Source: Candidatus Doudnabacteria bacterium RIFCSPHIGHO2_02_FULL_46_11 (GTDB taxonomy: Bacteria > Patescibacteriota > Doudnabacteria > UBA920 > 2-02-FULL-46-11). From it: a stretch of 40,349 nt of DNA. The first letter of the stretch is position 1; each line of letters opens with the position of its first letter. Position numbers and translations under genes: made by a program. The stretch lies in contig MFES01000001.1 of the NCBI GenBank assembly GCA_001779955.1, forward strand, positions 1 to 40,349, in the 5' to 3' direction. A model generated the notes under the pieces. That model saw only the letters and a list, made by a program, of their open reading frames with translations. It was not told where the DNA came from and searched no databases. Positions 15,579 through 23,437 of this stretch are shown here, in pieces.

Positions 15579-16385
15579 ATGCAAAAAGTAGACATCCTCG
15601 GCGTAAAAATTGACGCCCTGAAAAAAAATGAATTCCGGCAGCGTTTGCGTTCTCTGCTCGATGCAACGGAACGAAACAATAAAATAGTTACCACCACTTA
15701 CTCCGAATTTATCGTTACCGCCCAAAAGGACGAACGGTTCAGGGCTATCTTAAATTCAGCGGAACTAAATTTAGCCGATGGCATAGGCATACTTTGGGCG
15801 GCCACATATTTAAATGCAAAAATCAAAAATCAAAAATTAAAATTAGAAAAAATTAAACTTTTTTTAAAAACCGCCTATTGGACGGCCTTCGAGCAAGAAA
15901 AAATCCGAGATGTAATTCCGGAGCGCCTGCCCGGCGCCGATATTATTTGGGACGTATGCCAGATTGCCGAACAAACAGGCAATTCAATTTTTCTGCTTGG
16001 CGGCCACGGCCCGGTGGATGAAATACTTAAAAATAAGTTCCCGGCCCTAAAAATCGCTGGCCGGTATGAAGGCAACCCAAATGAGCCTGAACTAGCCGAA
16101 AGAATTAAAAAGACGAATACTGATATTTTGCTTGTCGCCTTCGGGCCAATTAAGCAAGAATACTGGCTCATGCATAATAGAAGCGATTTAAATGTAAAAA
16201 TCGCCGTGGGCCTGGGAGGAACCTTTGATTATTTAGTCGGTAATAAAAAAAGAGCAGGGGATACTTGGCAAAAATACGGGCTTGAATGGCTACACCGCCT
16301 ACTAACCCAGCCCTGGCGAATACGGCGAATGTGGAACGCGATTATCGTTTTTTCCTGGTTGGTGGTTCGACAAAAAATGAATTAA
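15579..16385 (+). CDS. WecG/TagA/CpsF family glycosyltransferase
   Basis: 268 residues. The family transfers N-acetylmannosamine or related sugars to lipid-linked intermediates of surface polymers. Motifs: VDILGVKIDAL at the start, VTTTYSEFIVTAQKDERF (about 38-55), LNLADGIGILWAATYL (about 64-79), LPGADIIWDVCQ, SIFLLGGHGPVDEIL, VAFGPIKQEYW and IAVGLGGTFDYLVGNKKRAGDTWQ (about 207-230), ending in the usual basic helix LTQPWRIRRMW. A short insertion of Lys/Asn-rich residues follows residue 79. It follows thpR by 6 bases. The acceptor and sugar are not known. Confidence 0.9.
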   Translation: MQKVDILGVKIDALKKNEFRQRLRSLLDATERNNKIVTTTYSEFIVTAQKDERFRAILNSAELNLADGIGILWAATYLNAKIKNQKLKLEKIKLFLKTAYWTAFEQEKIRDVIPERLPGADIIWDVCQIAEQTGNSIFLLGGHGPVDEILKNKFPALKIAGRYEGNPNEPELAERIKKTNTDILLVAFGPIKQEYWLMHNRSDLNVKIAVGLGGTFDYLVGNKKRAGDTWQKYGLEWLHRLLTQPWRIRRMWNAIIVFSWLVVRQKMN

Positions 16386-16422
16386 AAAGCAATTACCGCC
16401 GACCAATGATCGACGGTAAAGG
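16386..16422 (-). terminator. Terminator of the 16444-16653 gene
   Basis: On the minus strand TTACCG(T)CGA pairs with TCG(G)CGGTAA, an imperfect stem, followed by a T-rich stretch. It lies directly after the stop of the facing glycosyltransferase gene and may serve both. Confidence 0.55.
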
Positions 16423-16443
16423 CCACACGGCCGGGTTGATGCG

Positions 16444-16653
16444 TCAGGTGGTGGCGACTACTGCCCGATCGGGGCGATTGTCATGCACGAGAGCATTCAG
16501 GCGCGCTTTCTCTGCCCTGAAGAACTCCCAGCAGTCAGCACAGTTACCGACATGCGCTTCAGCCGCTTGGCGGAGACCCGCAAATAGCGTCGGGCTGATG
16601 CTGGCGTTCATAATGACGTTGCGAACGTGGAGACAACCTGCCGCTTCTGCCAT
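16444..16653 (-). CDS. Small GC-rich protein resembling an anti-sigma-factor-type zinc finger
   Basis: 69 residues from the ATG at 16653, chosen because GGAGG lies 4 bases upstream; a longer frame to 16689 has no such site. Cys7/His9, then His34-x3-Cys38-x2-Cys41 (AEAHVGNCADCWEFF) match the spacing of zf-HC2 anti-sigma zinc fingers, with a helical linker between. No sigma factor gene is adjacent, so the target is unknown. GC-rich codon use contrasts with the genes on both sides. A terminator-like hairpin lies in its leader. Confidence 0.6.
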   Translation of the reverse strand: MAEAAGCLHVRNVIMNASISPTLFAGLRQAAEAHVGNCADCWEFFRAEKARLNALVHDNRPDRAVVATT

Positions 16654-16673
16654 ACTTCCTCCGATGTGTTGCG

Positions 16674-16700
16674 GGCAAAAATAAAGCACGCTAGGCGTGC
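16674..16700 (-). promoter_or_regulatory. Terminator-like hairpin in the leader of the 16444-16653 gene
   Basis: On the minus strand GCACGC-CTA-GCGTGC is followed by TTTATTTTT, a complete intrinsic-terminator shape, 20 bases upstream of the ribosome site. No minus-strand gene lies upstream, so a conditional attenuator is possible. Confidence 0.5.
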
Positions 16701-16717
16701 CGCGGATGGTTCTTTAT

Positions 16718-16747
16718 TTGTCGAAACAAGACCATATTAGATATAAT
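16718..16747 (+). promoter_or_regulatory. Promoter of gltX (near-leaderless)
   Basis: TTGTCG (16718-16723), an 18-base spacer and TATAAT (16742-16747). The ATG is at 16758, only 10 bases after the -10 box, with no Shine-Dalgarno site. Confidence 0.7.
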
Positions 16748-16757
16748 TTAACTTATC

Positions 16758-18104
16758 ATGTTTAAAACGTCAAGAAAATCCGTAAAAACAAGGTTTGCCC
16801 CGTCGCCAACGGGTTTTTTGCACCTCGGCGGCTTGCGAACCGCGCTCTATGCCTATGTCTTTGCCAAACAGCACAAAGGCGAGTTCTTACTTCGCATAGA
16901 AGATACTGACCGGGCGCGATACGTGGCCGAGGCTGAAAAGAATATAAACGAGACCTTACAAACCTTTAATTTAGTGCCCGACCAGGAACCGGTGCGACAA
17001 TCCGACAGAATTGACGTTTATAAAAAATACGCCAATGAGCTTTTAGCTAAAAATTTAGCCTACGAAGATACAGGGGCCATCCGCTTTCGAATGCCAAAAA
17101 CCGGCACAACAAAGTTTAGCGACACTATCCGCGGCGAAATAGAAATAGAAAATAAAGACCAGGAAGATTTCGTCATTTTAAAGTCTGACGGCTACCCGAC
17201 ATACAATCTTGCCCACTTGATAGACGATTATGAAATGGGCATTACGCACGTCATTCGAGGCGAGGAGTTTATACCGTCTATGCCCAAGTATATCGCTCTT
17301 CATGAAGCGCTTGGTTGGCAGATCCCCGAATACGCTCATTTGCCATTGCTTTTGAACAAAAATCGCAGCAAACTATCGAAAAGGGAAGGCGACGTGGCGG
17401 TGGAAGATTACTTGAAAAAAGGTTATTTAAAAGAAGCAATATTGAACTTTGTGGCCCTTTTGGGCTGGCACCCGAGCCAATCAGAAAAAGAAATTTATAC
17501 GCTTCAAGAATTAATTCTAGAATTCAAGCTGGAGGACGTGCAAAAAGCCGGCGCAATTTTTGCCCTAGACAAGCTAAATTGGTTTCAGAAAGTTTGGATA
17601 ACTAAACTAAGCGATGAATCGAAAAATATAGCGAATCATCCGTTTTATCAAATAGTCAAGAGACACCTGCCCGAGGCTTCGGACAATTTTTTGGCCAGGC
17701 TGTGGCCACATTTAACCGAACGCCTGACTGCTCCCGAAAATTACGAAAAAGATTTGGATGAATTTAGCTTCTTTGTTAAGAAGCCGGATTTTGAAGCAAA
17801 ATTGTTGGTTTGGAAAAAATCGGACAAAGAAACGACCGGTGAAGTTTTGACAAAATTATTGGAATTTCTAAAACAACTACCCGATTATTTATGGGACAAG
17901 GAGGAACTCGAGAATAATGTCAAAAATTTTATTTCTGAAAATAATTGGGACAACGGCACCGTGCTTTGGCCGCTGCGCGTGGCACTTACCGGACGCGAAA
18001 AATCCATGGGTCCGTTTGAAATAATGGACATTTTAAATCAGACCGAGAATAGGGGAGTCGTTTTTGAAAGAATCGAAAAAGCCATAAGCATACTCACCCG
18101 GTAA
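16758..18104 (+). CDS. gltX: Glutamyl-tRNA synthetase
   Basis: 448 residues, class I synthetase of slightly short but complete length. The HIGH-like motif is PSPTGFLHLGGLRTALYAY (about 16-34); EDTDRARYV follows; YNLAHLIDDYEMGITHVIRGEEF (about 151-173) belongs to the core; and KLSKREGDVAV (about 209-219) is the KMSKS-like motif. The C-terminal helical anticodon-binding region starts near 310. The enzyme charges tRNA-Glu; a non-discriminating form would also charge tRNA-Gln, plausible because the window has a tRNA-Gln and no GlnRS. It stands alone between a GC-rich minus-strand gene and the EnvC-like gene, with its own promoter. Confidence 0.96.
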   Translation: MFKTSRKSVKTRFAPSPTGFLHLGGLRTALYAYVFAKQHKGEFLLRIEDTDRARYVAEAEKNINETLQTFNLVPDQEPVRQSDRIDVYKKYANELLAKNLAYEDTGAIRFRMPKTGTTKFSDTIRGEIEIENKDQEDFVILKSDGYPTYNLAHLIDDYEMGITHVIRGEEFIPSMPKYIALHEALGWQIPEYAHLPLLLNKNRSKLSKREGDVAVEDYLKKGYLKEAILNFVALLGWHPSQSEKEIYTLQELILEFKLEDVQKAGAIFALDKLNWFQKVWITKLSDESKNIANHPFYQIVKRHLPEASDNFLARLWPHLTERLTAPENYEKDLDEFSFFVKKPDFEAKLLVWKKSDKETTGEVLTKLLEFLKQLPDYLWDKEELENNVKNFISENNWDNGTVLWPLRVALTGREKSMGPFEIMDILNQTENRGVVFERIEKAISILTR

Positions 18105-18123
18105 CTTTTCTGTCAGATATTAT

Positions 18124-18153
18124 TTTACAATACGATGGGTATTGTGCTATAAT
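18124..18153 (+). promoter_or_regulatory. Promoter of the EnvC-like gene (leaderless)
   Basis: TTTACA (18124-18129), an 18-base spacer and TATAAT (18148-18153); the ATG follows at 18163 without a Shine-Dalgarno site. Confidence 0.65.
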
Positions 18154-18162
18154 ATATAGACT

Positions 18163-19476
18163 ATGTTCGAGGCTACAAGGGTGAAAATAAGAAACAAAAA
18201 AACTAAATTGAGGCAAACCATTTTAAAATCGGCCTTAGTCGTTTTTTTGTCATTAGCCCTTGCTTTGGCAAACAATATACCTCTGCCGGATGCCGGTGCG
18301 GCCACAATTGAACAAGAACTTCAGGCCAAACAGCAACGGTTAAAAGAACTTGAAAACCAAATTAGTCAAACCACCAAAGATATAAACTCATTGGTTAAAC
18401 AGCAGAATACCTTACAGAACTCAATTAAAATTTTTACGGCGCAGATAAGCCAGGTTACCACCCAGATTGTCGTTACGGAAACTAAAATCGAAATCGCGGG
18501 CGATAAAATCACCGAGCTTAACGGGCAAATTCGCATCAAAGAAAATGAGGTGGAAAGAGTCAAACAAAACCTGGCCAACCTGATACGGGAACTCTACCAG
18601 ATGGATAGGTCAGACTCAACCATTATGGCCTTAATGAATAACGACAACCTTTCAGATTTCATTAACGCGGTTTCCCAAATAGAAAACGTACATGGCCGAA
18701 GCTATGAACTGCTCCAGGATATTAAGGAGCTAAAAGTACAGCTTGAAGACAACCGCGCGGAGGTGCAGGAGCAAAAAAAAGAGCTTGAGCAGTTTGAAAT
18801 CGCCCTTACGGACCAGAAAAATCTGCTTGATAACCAAGTAAAGGCAAAGAATGATTTATTGGTTAAAACCAAAAATCAGGAAAGTATCTACCAGGCATTG
18901 CTGGCGCAAAACAAGAACGAAGAGGATAAAATACAGCAGGAAATTCAAGATTTAGAGAATAAAATCCGGGTACAGCTTGGTGAGCGTACTTCACCGGGCA
19001 AAAAAGGTTTATTTAAAATTTGGCCGATGAACGGCACCTTGACCCAAGGCTACGGCAACACAGGTTTCCGTTCGCTTGGCTATTCGTTCCATAACGGTTT
19101 AGACATTGCCGCCGCAGCCGGCACGCCAATTTATAACGTTTACGACGGCACGGTTAACGGCACAGGTTCAAGCGATAAGGCTTACGGCAACTGGGCCACG
19201 GTCAGGTATGAATTGCCAAACGGCCGCTGCGTGGTAGCCCTTTATGCCCATATGCTTAAGCGGAGCGTAAGCGACGGCCAAAGCCTGAAGGGCGGAGCGG
19301 TGATCGGTACCGAGGGCAACACCGGCAATACCACACGTTTGCTTTACGGACCGCATCGCGGTTTTCACCTGCATTTTACCGTATTTGACTGTGAAGGATT
19401 CCAAATTGTAAAAAGCGTAAACGGAAACTACATGGTGCCAGTTGGGTATACCTATAACCCCAACGATTTCCTGTAA
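18163..19476 (+). CDS. EnvC-like coiled-coil protein with M23 metallopeptidase domain
   Basis: 437 residues. A basic N-terminus and hydrophobic helix (about 20-38, then PLPDAGAA) act as a signal peptide or anchor. A long Gln/Lys/Glu-rich coiled coil spans about 45-265. The C-terminal LytM/M23 domain begins near 285 (GLFKIWPMNGTLTQGYG) and keeps the zinc ligands and catalytic His: HNGLDIA (about 311-317), YAHML and FHLHFTVFD. This is the layout of EnvC/NlpD-type murein hydrolases or activators used in cell separation; ftsEX, which can control such proteins in other bacteria, lies at 28452-30108. Retained active-site residues suggest true peptidase activity. A GC-rich REP-like repeat begins at the stop codon. 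Confidence 0.92.
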   Translation: MFEATRVKIRNKKTKLRQTILKSALVVFLSLALALANNIPLPDAGAATIEQELQAKQQRLKELENQISQTTKDINSLVKQQNTLQNSIKIFTAQISQVTTQIVVTETKIEIAGDKITELNGQIRIKENEVERVKQNLANLIRELYQMDRSDSTIMALMNNDNLSDFINAVSQIENVHGRSYELLQDIKELKVQLEDNRAEVQEQKKELEQFEIALTDQKNLLDNQVKAKNDLLVKTKNQESIYQALLAQNKNEEDKIQQEIQDLENKIRVQLGERTSPGKKGLFKIWPMNGTLTQGYGNTGFRSLGYSFHNGLDIAAAAGTPIYNVYDGTVNGTGSSDKAYGNWATVRYELPNGRCVVALYAHMLKRSVSDGQSLKGGAVIGTEGNTGNTTRLLYGPHRGFHLHFTVFDCEGFQIVKSVNGNYMVPVGYTYNPNDFL

Positions 19477-21419
19477 ACCCCTCCCCGCGGCAAGACCGCG
19501 GGGCATTCGCGCGAGGCGTTGTAAATTTTATAGTACCTTGCAAAAACATAATAAGTGCGCCCCGTCATCAGGGCGCACTCATTCTTTATGCGTTCAGAAG
19601 CCTCCTTCAACCCAAGTAAAACTACTACTCGAATTTTACGCCCTTCTCCCCGGAGCAAATGCGGCGGATAAGCGCCGCAAAAACGAGGCAGTTGCACTGC
19701 ACGATCGAGAAGTTCAGCAGGCCTGGCACTCACTTCGAGGTAAAACCCGATCAGCCTGTTCAAGGCCGAAAGCAGCTCATCGCCGGCAATGTCCCGAGCA
19801 GCCTCTGCTGGCCGTTCCTCGCCCGACCTGGCCTCCCCAAGCAGTTCAGGGGGCTCTGGATTATGCGGGTGCATGGGCCCGCGGGGTCGAGTGGCTGTTA
19901 TGGCCGGCCGCCATGACTTTTGCTCAGGGGTCAGCAGGCCATTGAAGCGGAAGACCCGCAAAATGAATGACTTCAAGGACCCCGTAAACTCCTCACCAAA
20001 CACCTGACTCGCTTCAACATACAGCGCGCGTCGGTCCACCGGCGGGCTTCCTGACTCGAGACGCTCCTTGACCCACCTGCGCAGCCTCTCATCTCCCGTC
20101 TGTGCGTCTGTCGTCTGTTGTCTGTCGGCCCTAGGGGCTTGTCGCGGAGCCGGAGCAGGATGCCACTTGCGCTGCTCGGATGTGAGTAAATCGTTACCCG
20201 CGAATGCCCGATAGACGAACGAAGGGAAGCTGCCTACGGAATCAGTACCGTAAACATGCAGGGCTTCCGCGTAAAGATCCTTGCGACTCGCGGGTGGATC
20301 AGCTGATTCCAGTCGGTTTTTGACCCAAAGCTGCAAGAGGCTGACCTCGGCGGTCCGCCACGTAGTTTGTATTGAACCGACCCATGCCCTCTGTTCAGGC
20401 GTGAGTAGCTCATTATGAACGAAACAGTACTGGCTGAAGGACGCAAAGTTCGCCGCATATTCCGGGAACTTAGCTTGCGCCTCGATGTACAGCGCCCTTC
20501 GGTTCGCCGGCGGTATATCTGACTCGAGACGCTCCTTGACCCATGGCCTTAGCTCGCCCCTTGAGCCGGACAGATCGATGTCTCGGGACACGACAGGCGT
20601 CACAGCCTGCCGCGTTTCTGCGGGTTCTGGACATTCACGCGGGACGTCTTCTGATACAGGGGCGATATGTGCCTCGCTCGGCCGTGCATCGGCAGCATTG
20701 CCATTCTGCGACTGTAATACCGAACCCGCAATAAACTCCTGCATGGCCTGAAGGACAGCTGGCGAAGAATGACCATGGAGGTTGAGGCCGCGCGCACCGG
20801 CCAAATACAGCATAGGCCCGTAGTGGCTATCCCAAGCCTGCCAAGCCCTGGAACGCGTCCTTTGAGGGGATTCCCCCCGATGATCGTCAGCATGGCGCTG
20901 GAGTTCGAGAAACTCCACGAGGAACTCAAGCGGGACCATGTCATCGCCAGATTCTCGGCTAGCAATACTTCTCACGGCCGCCAAAAGATCGCGGATTTCC
21001 TTACTGATGAGGTGGACTTCAACGGTCAGACCTTGCGGATTTCCAGCTCGGCCGCCAAACCGCACCATATGGCTGATGCGGCCATCCGGCAAATCGCCCA
21101 GAGCTTCGCCGACGCTATCGTCTGCGGGGCCCACCGTTTCGCGCGGAATGACGATTACCCCCGAATGGCTAGCATTTGGCTTGACTACCCACACTGAGAA
21201 TTTGCCCTCATCGAGCGAAAAGGCCTTGTATTTCCGAGGAAAAATGCTGCCATGCTGAATGACCAAGCCGCCTGTCTCGAGAGCCAGCCAGTCCAGACAG
21301 CCAGGCAGGCCCAGGTGAGGGAAACGATCCTGCAGCTTCTCTACGTATAGCCGCAAATCGCAGTTGAACACCGCGGCCAAATAAGCCGCGACTCCTTGTT
21401 TGTAATTGCTCTGCTTCAT
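19452..21419 (-). CDS. Unrecognised GC-rich protein with three ~57-residue repeats
   Basis: 655 residues from the ATG at 21419, chosen because GAGG lies 8 bases upstream; a longer frame adds MRCQ. I do not recognise it. Residues ~1-240 form a mixed domain. Three related repeats follow at nucleotides 20379-20556, 20161-20340 and 19911-20085, each starting W-V-K-x-R-L-E-S-x-x-P-P and ending L-L-T-x-E-Q-x-x-W, joined by polar linkers. They may be three small helical modules, possibly binding a repeated partner. Codon use is GC-rich. The 3' end is suspicious: the last ~45 codons run through an intrinsic terminator and a repeat into the facing gene, while another frame ends at a double TAG at 19622-19627. 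A frameshift near the end is likely; the true stop may be about 19622. Confidence 0.65.
   Translation of the reverse strand: MKQSNYKQGVAAYLAAVFNCDLRLYVEKLQDRFPHLGLPGCLDWLALETGGLVIQHGSIFPRKYKAFSLDEGKFSVWVVKPNASHSGVIVIPRETVGPADDSVGEALGDLPDGRISHMVRFGGRAGNPQGLTVEVHLISKEIRDLLAAVRSIASRESGDDMVPLEFLVEFLELQRHADDHRGESPQRTRSRAWQAWDSHYGPMLYLAGARGLNLHGHSSPAVLQAMQEFIAGSVLQSQNGNAADARPSEAHIAPVSEDVPRECPEPAETRQAVTPVVSRDIDLSGSRGELRPWVKERLESDIPPANRRALYIEAQAKFPEYAANFASFSQYCFVHNELLTPEQRAWVGSIQTTWRTAEVSLLQLWVKNRLESADPPASRKDLYAEALHVYGTDSVGSFPSFVYRAFAGNDLLTSEQRKWHPAPAPRQAPRADRQQTTDAQTGDERLRRWVKERLESGSPPVDRRALYVEASQVFGEEFTGSLKSFILRVFRFNGLLTPEQKSWRPAITATRPRGPMHPHNPEPPELLGEARSGEERPAEAARDIAGDELLSALNRLIGFYLEVSARPAELLDRAVQLPRFCGAYPPHLLRGEGRKIRVVVLLGLKEASERIKNECALMTGRTYYVFARYYKIYNASRECPAVLPRGGVYRKSLGL
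19476..19523 (+). repeat. REP-like repeat R2, copy 1
   Basis: A GC-rich element beginning at the last base of the EnvC-like gene's stop codon. It contains a perfect stem CCCCGCGG-CAAGA-CCGCGGGG, then CATTCGCGCGAGG and TTGTAA. An almost identical copy lies inverted at 25677-25725, also starting at a gene's stop codon. No transposase is adjacent to either copy. Confidence 0.85.
19541..19580 (-). terminator. Intrinsic terminator inside the 3' end of the triple-repeat ORF
   Basis: AGTGCGCCC (19554-19562) pairs with GGGCGCACT (19571-19579); on the minus strand a T-rich tail (TATTATGTTTTTG) follows. It lies about 45 bases after the alternative-frame double TAG and about 90 bases before the in-frame stop. 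Confidence 0.8.
19911..20556 (-). repeat. Three ~57-codon repeats within the triple-repeat protein
   Basis: Repeat units at 20379-20556, 20161-20340 and 19911-20085. At the protein level they share W-V-K-[EN]-R-L-E-S, P-P-x-x-R-[RK]-x-L-Y-x-E-A, F-x-S-F and L-L-T-[PS]-E-Q-[RK]-x-W. The DNA of units 1 and 3 shares the run GACTCGAGACGCTCCTTGAC (plus strand), so the expansion may be fairly recent. Confidence 0.85.
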
Positions 21420-21558
21420 TTGGCACCTCAACTTATGGGGGAAAAGTAGGGATATTCAATTGGAAAGGAACTGCTTGCAGGTAGTATATCCAAACCTTCT
21501 GGAATGAGAAAGAGAAGTTCAATATAACGATAATGCAGGACCCAAGGCGGTTTTTAGT

Positions 21559-21587
21559 TTGACATTTTTTTTATTAATATGTATAAT
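21559..21587 (+). promoter_or_regulatory. Perfect consensus promoter of the 21617 gene
   Basis: TTGACA (21559-21564), a 17-base spacer and TATAAT (21582-21587), all matching the sigma70 consensus. Confidence 0.92.
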
Positions 21588-21616
21588 GAATTTCTACCCA
21601 ACGGCAAGGAGGCCGA

Positions 21617-21952
21617 ATGGAAGAACGCAACATCGCCAGTTTCGACACTTACGCGAAGGTGATCAATGCCGACGGCAGCCTTCGTGTCGCGACCAAGCGC
21701 CATCTGATCCGCCGGGCCAGGACGATCGCCCAAGCCAGCGGCGGCACCCTCACATCAGTGCAAATGCTGCGGGTCTGCGGGGACACCGAGGAGGGACGTG
21801 AGCGTGTCACCCAGGTCTTGGCTCAGGCTGTTCTGAATGAGGCCGGGAGCCACACCATGGCCGAGGATTTCACCGGTTACGGGACGCTGGTCGGAAGCAC
21901 GAGGTCGAGACAGAAAACCGGCCACCGTCAGCGACGGAACATGGGCGCGTAG
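21617..21952 (+). CDS. Unrecognised GC-rich 111-residue protein
   Basis: Starts at an ATG preceded by a perfect AAGGAGG (21606-21612). I do not recognise the family. The sequence has a likely helical core (TKRHLIRRARTIAQASGG, about 26-43, then VQMLRVCGDTEEGRERVTQVLAQAV), a GYGTLVG stretch and a strongly basic tail (RSRQKTGHRQRRNMG), which would suit nucleic-acid contact, but no function is claimed. A consensus promoter and a terminator make it a complete single-gene unit. It is divergent from the triple-repeat gene and faces the recombinase gene. Confidence 0.72.
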   Translation: MEERNIASFDTYAKVINADGSLRVATKRHLIRRARTIAQASGGTLTSVQMLRVCGDTEEGRERVTQVLAQAVLNEAGSHTMAEDFTGYGTLVGSTRSRQKTGHRQRRNMGA

Positions 21953-22013
21953 CCCTAACAGGCGAGTGCGGCTGACCGCTAAACGCGGGACAGAGCGCGC
22001 GTCTGCATGAAAA

Positions 22014-22050
22014 CGACCCGGTTGAACACCACGCCGGGTCGTTTCGTATT
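22014..22050 (+). terminator. Terminator of the 21617 gene
   Basis: AAACGACCCGG pairs with CCGGGTCGTTT around a 12-base loop, followed by a T-rich tail. Bases 22051-22195 after it hold no gene; two TTATNCACT words (22121-22129 and 22142-22150) resemble DnaA boxes. Confidence 0.8.
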
Positions 22051-22195
22051 TCTTTTCTCGTTCAGCAGGGGAATATGCGACGATTGAATTTACACTTGTC
22101 ATCTACTCACCCTAAACACTTTATTCACTACCCTTCCTAACTTATCCACTATCTTCGCGATATCCGCTTATTTTTTGCTCTAAAAAATATGTTTA

Positions 22196-23158
22196 TTAAC
22201 TTTTCATATCGCGTCCGCCATGAAATTTTTCATGAACATCGCGCAGGCGCTTGTTGGTAATATGGGTATAGACTTGTGTAGTAGCCACGTTCTTGTGTCC
22301 CAATAATTCCTGTATGCTCCGCAAATCAGCGCCATGGGCGAGTAAATCAGTGGCATAAGAATGGCGGAAAGTATGAGGCGTCACTTTTTTAGAAAGCCCG
22401 GCCAGCCTGGCGCATTTGGATACCATAACCTGAATTGAGCGGGCGGATAATCTGTTCTCGTCATCTTTTGATTTTAAGCTAATAAACAAAGCTTTGGCCA
22501 AACTATAATGGCGCGCCGCTAAATATCGACGAAGCCATTGGGCCGCCCGGGGCGAGATAAAAATCGTTCGTACTTGTCTGCCCTTGCCAACAATGGAAAG
22601 CTCGTAAGTTTTATCGGTTTTTTTGTCGCTCAACATTGACATCTGATCAACATTTAATGACACCAGTTCCGAAATACGCAAGCCTGACGAAAAAAATAAT
22701 TCCAAAATGGCGCGATCCCGCAATCCTTTAAATGTATCAGTATCAAAGATGCTTAACATTTTTTCCACATCACTGGCTTCCAAAAAAGAAATATTATCGT
22801 CAGACTTTTGTTTAGCCAACTTTACCTTGGAAGAGGGAAGTGAGTCTATATCCCTGTCCGCAAAGTAATTCAGTAAGGCGCGCAAGGCTATCAAGTAGTA
22901 GTTTTGTGATTTTTTACTTAAAAAGCCACCTTTGGGATTTTGATACTTGCGCGCAATATATAAGCGATAGTCCCAAAGATGCTTAGTGGTAAATTCATGC
23001 GGAAATAATTTTTCCTGACCCACGATTTTTAACCAGCCCGTAAAAAGGCGAAGGTACTGATTATAGTTTCTCTGCGTATTATTAGACAAACCTTTCTCAA
23101 CTTCACAGTAATCAAGAAAGGGGAGAATATGCTCTGAAATAGGAATACCGTTCTTCAT
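22196..23158 (-). CDS. Tyrosine recombinase, Xer-like
   Basis: 320 residues. The N-terminal SAM-like domain (about 1-110, ILPFLDYCEVEKGLSNNTQRNY) is followed by the catalytic domain. The active-site set is complete: Arg in SGLRISELVSL (about 170-180), Lys in the beta-hairpin VGKGRQVRTIF (about 201-211), HTFRHSYATDLL (HxxR, about 263-274), GHKNVATTQVYTHI with the nucleophile Tyr (about 288-301). Size and motifs fit XerC/D/A enzymes that resolve chromosome dimers at dif; an integrase of a mobile element is the alternative. GC-rich cassette genes and a startless coding fragment lie beside it. Codon use matches the core genome. Confidence 0.9.
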   Translation of the reverse strand: MKNGIPISEHILPFLDYCEVEKGLSNNTQRNYNQYLRLFTGWLKIVGQEKLFPHEFTTKHLWDYRLYIARKYQNPKGGFLSKKSQNYYLIALRALLNYFADRDIDSLPSSKVKLAKQKSDDNISFLEASDVEKMLSIFDTDTFKGLRDRAILELFFSSGLRISELVSLNVDQMSMLSDKKTDKTYELSIVGKGRQVRTIFISPRAAQWLRRYLAARHYSLAKALFISLKSKDDENRLSARSIQVMVSKCARLAGLSKKVTPHTFRHSYATDLLAHGADLRSIQELLGHKNVATTQVYTHITNKRLRDVHEKFHGGRDMKS

Positions 23159-23437
23159 ATCACTAGTTTACATGGATTAGTAGCTTCGCACAATATATGT
23201 AAAACGAATGAATGTGGATATCCTGATATCTCTGGCCAGCCAATAAATCACTCCGGTCTAAATACTTTCCATGCCGTCGGTCCAAACTACAATGTAGCTG
23301 CAGCAATGACGAATCATGGGCTGTATATATACAAAGGGTACGGAAATGACCTCAAGATATACCTCTTAAACAAGAATACAAATCAGATAAGCATTTGCTA
23401 TTACTTATGTTTGCGCATCTCCTTCTACAAACCGTAG
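23159..23437 (+). pseudogene. Startless coding remnant next to the recombinase gene
   Basis: The frame is open from 23138 to a TAG at 23435-23437, but its only ATG gives just the last 44 codons. The translation looks protein-like, with NECGYPDISGQPINHSGLN, FHAVGPNYNVAAAM, GLYIYKGYGNDLKIYLLNKN and a Cys-containing end. It looks like the C-terminal part of a secreted or pilin-like protein whose 5' end was lost where the recombinase gene now begins. I do not recognise the family. Confidence 0.4.
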
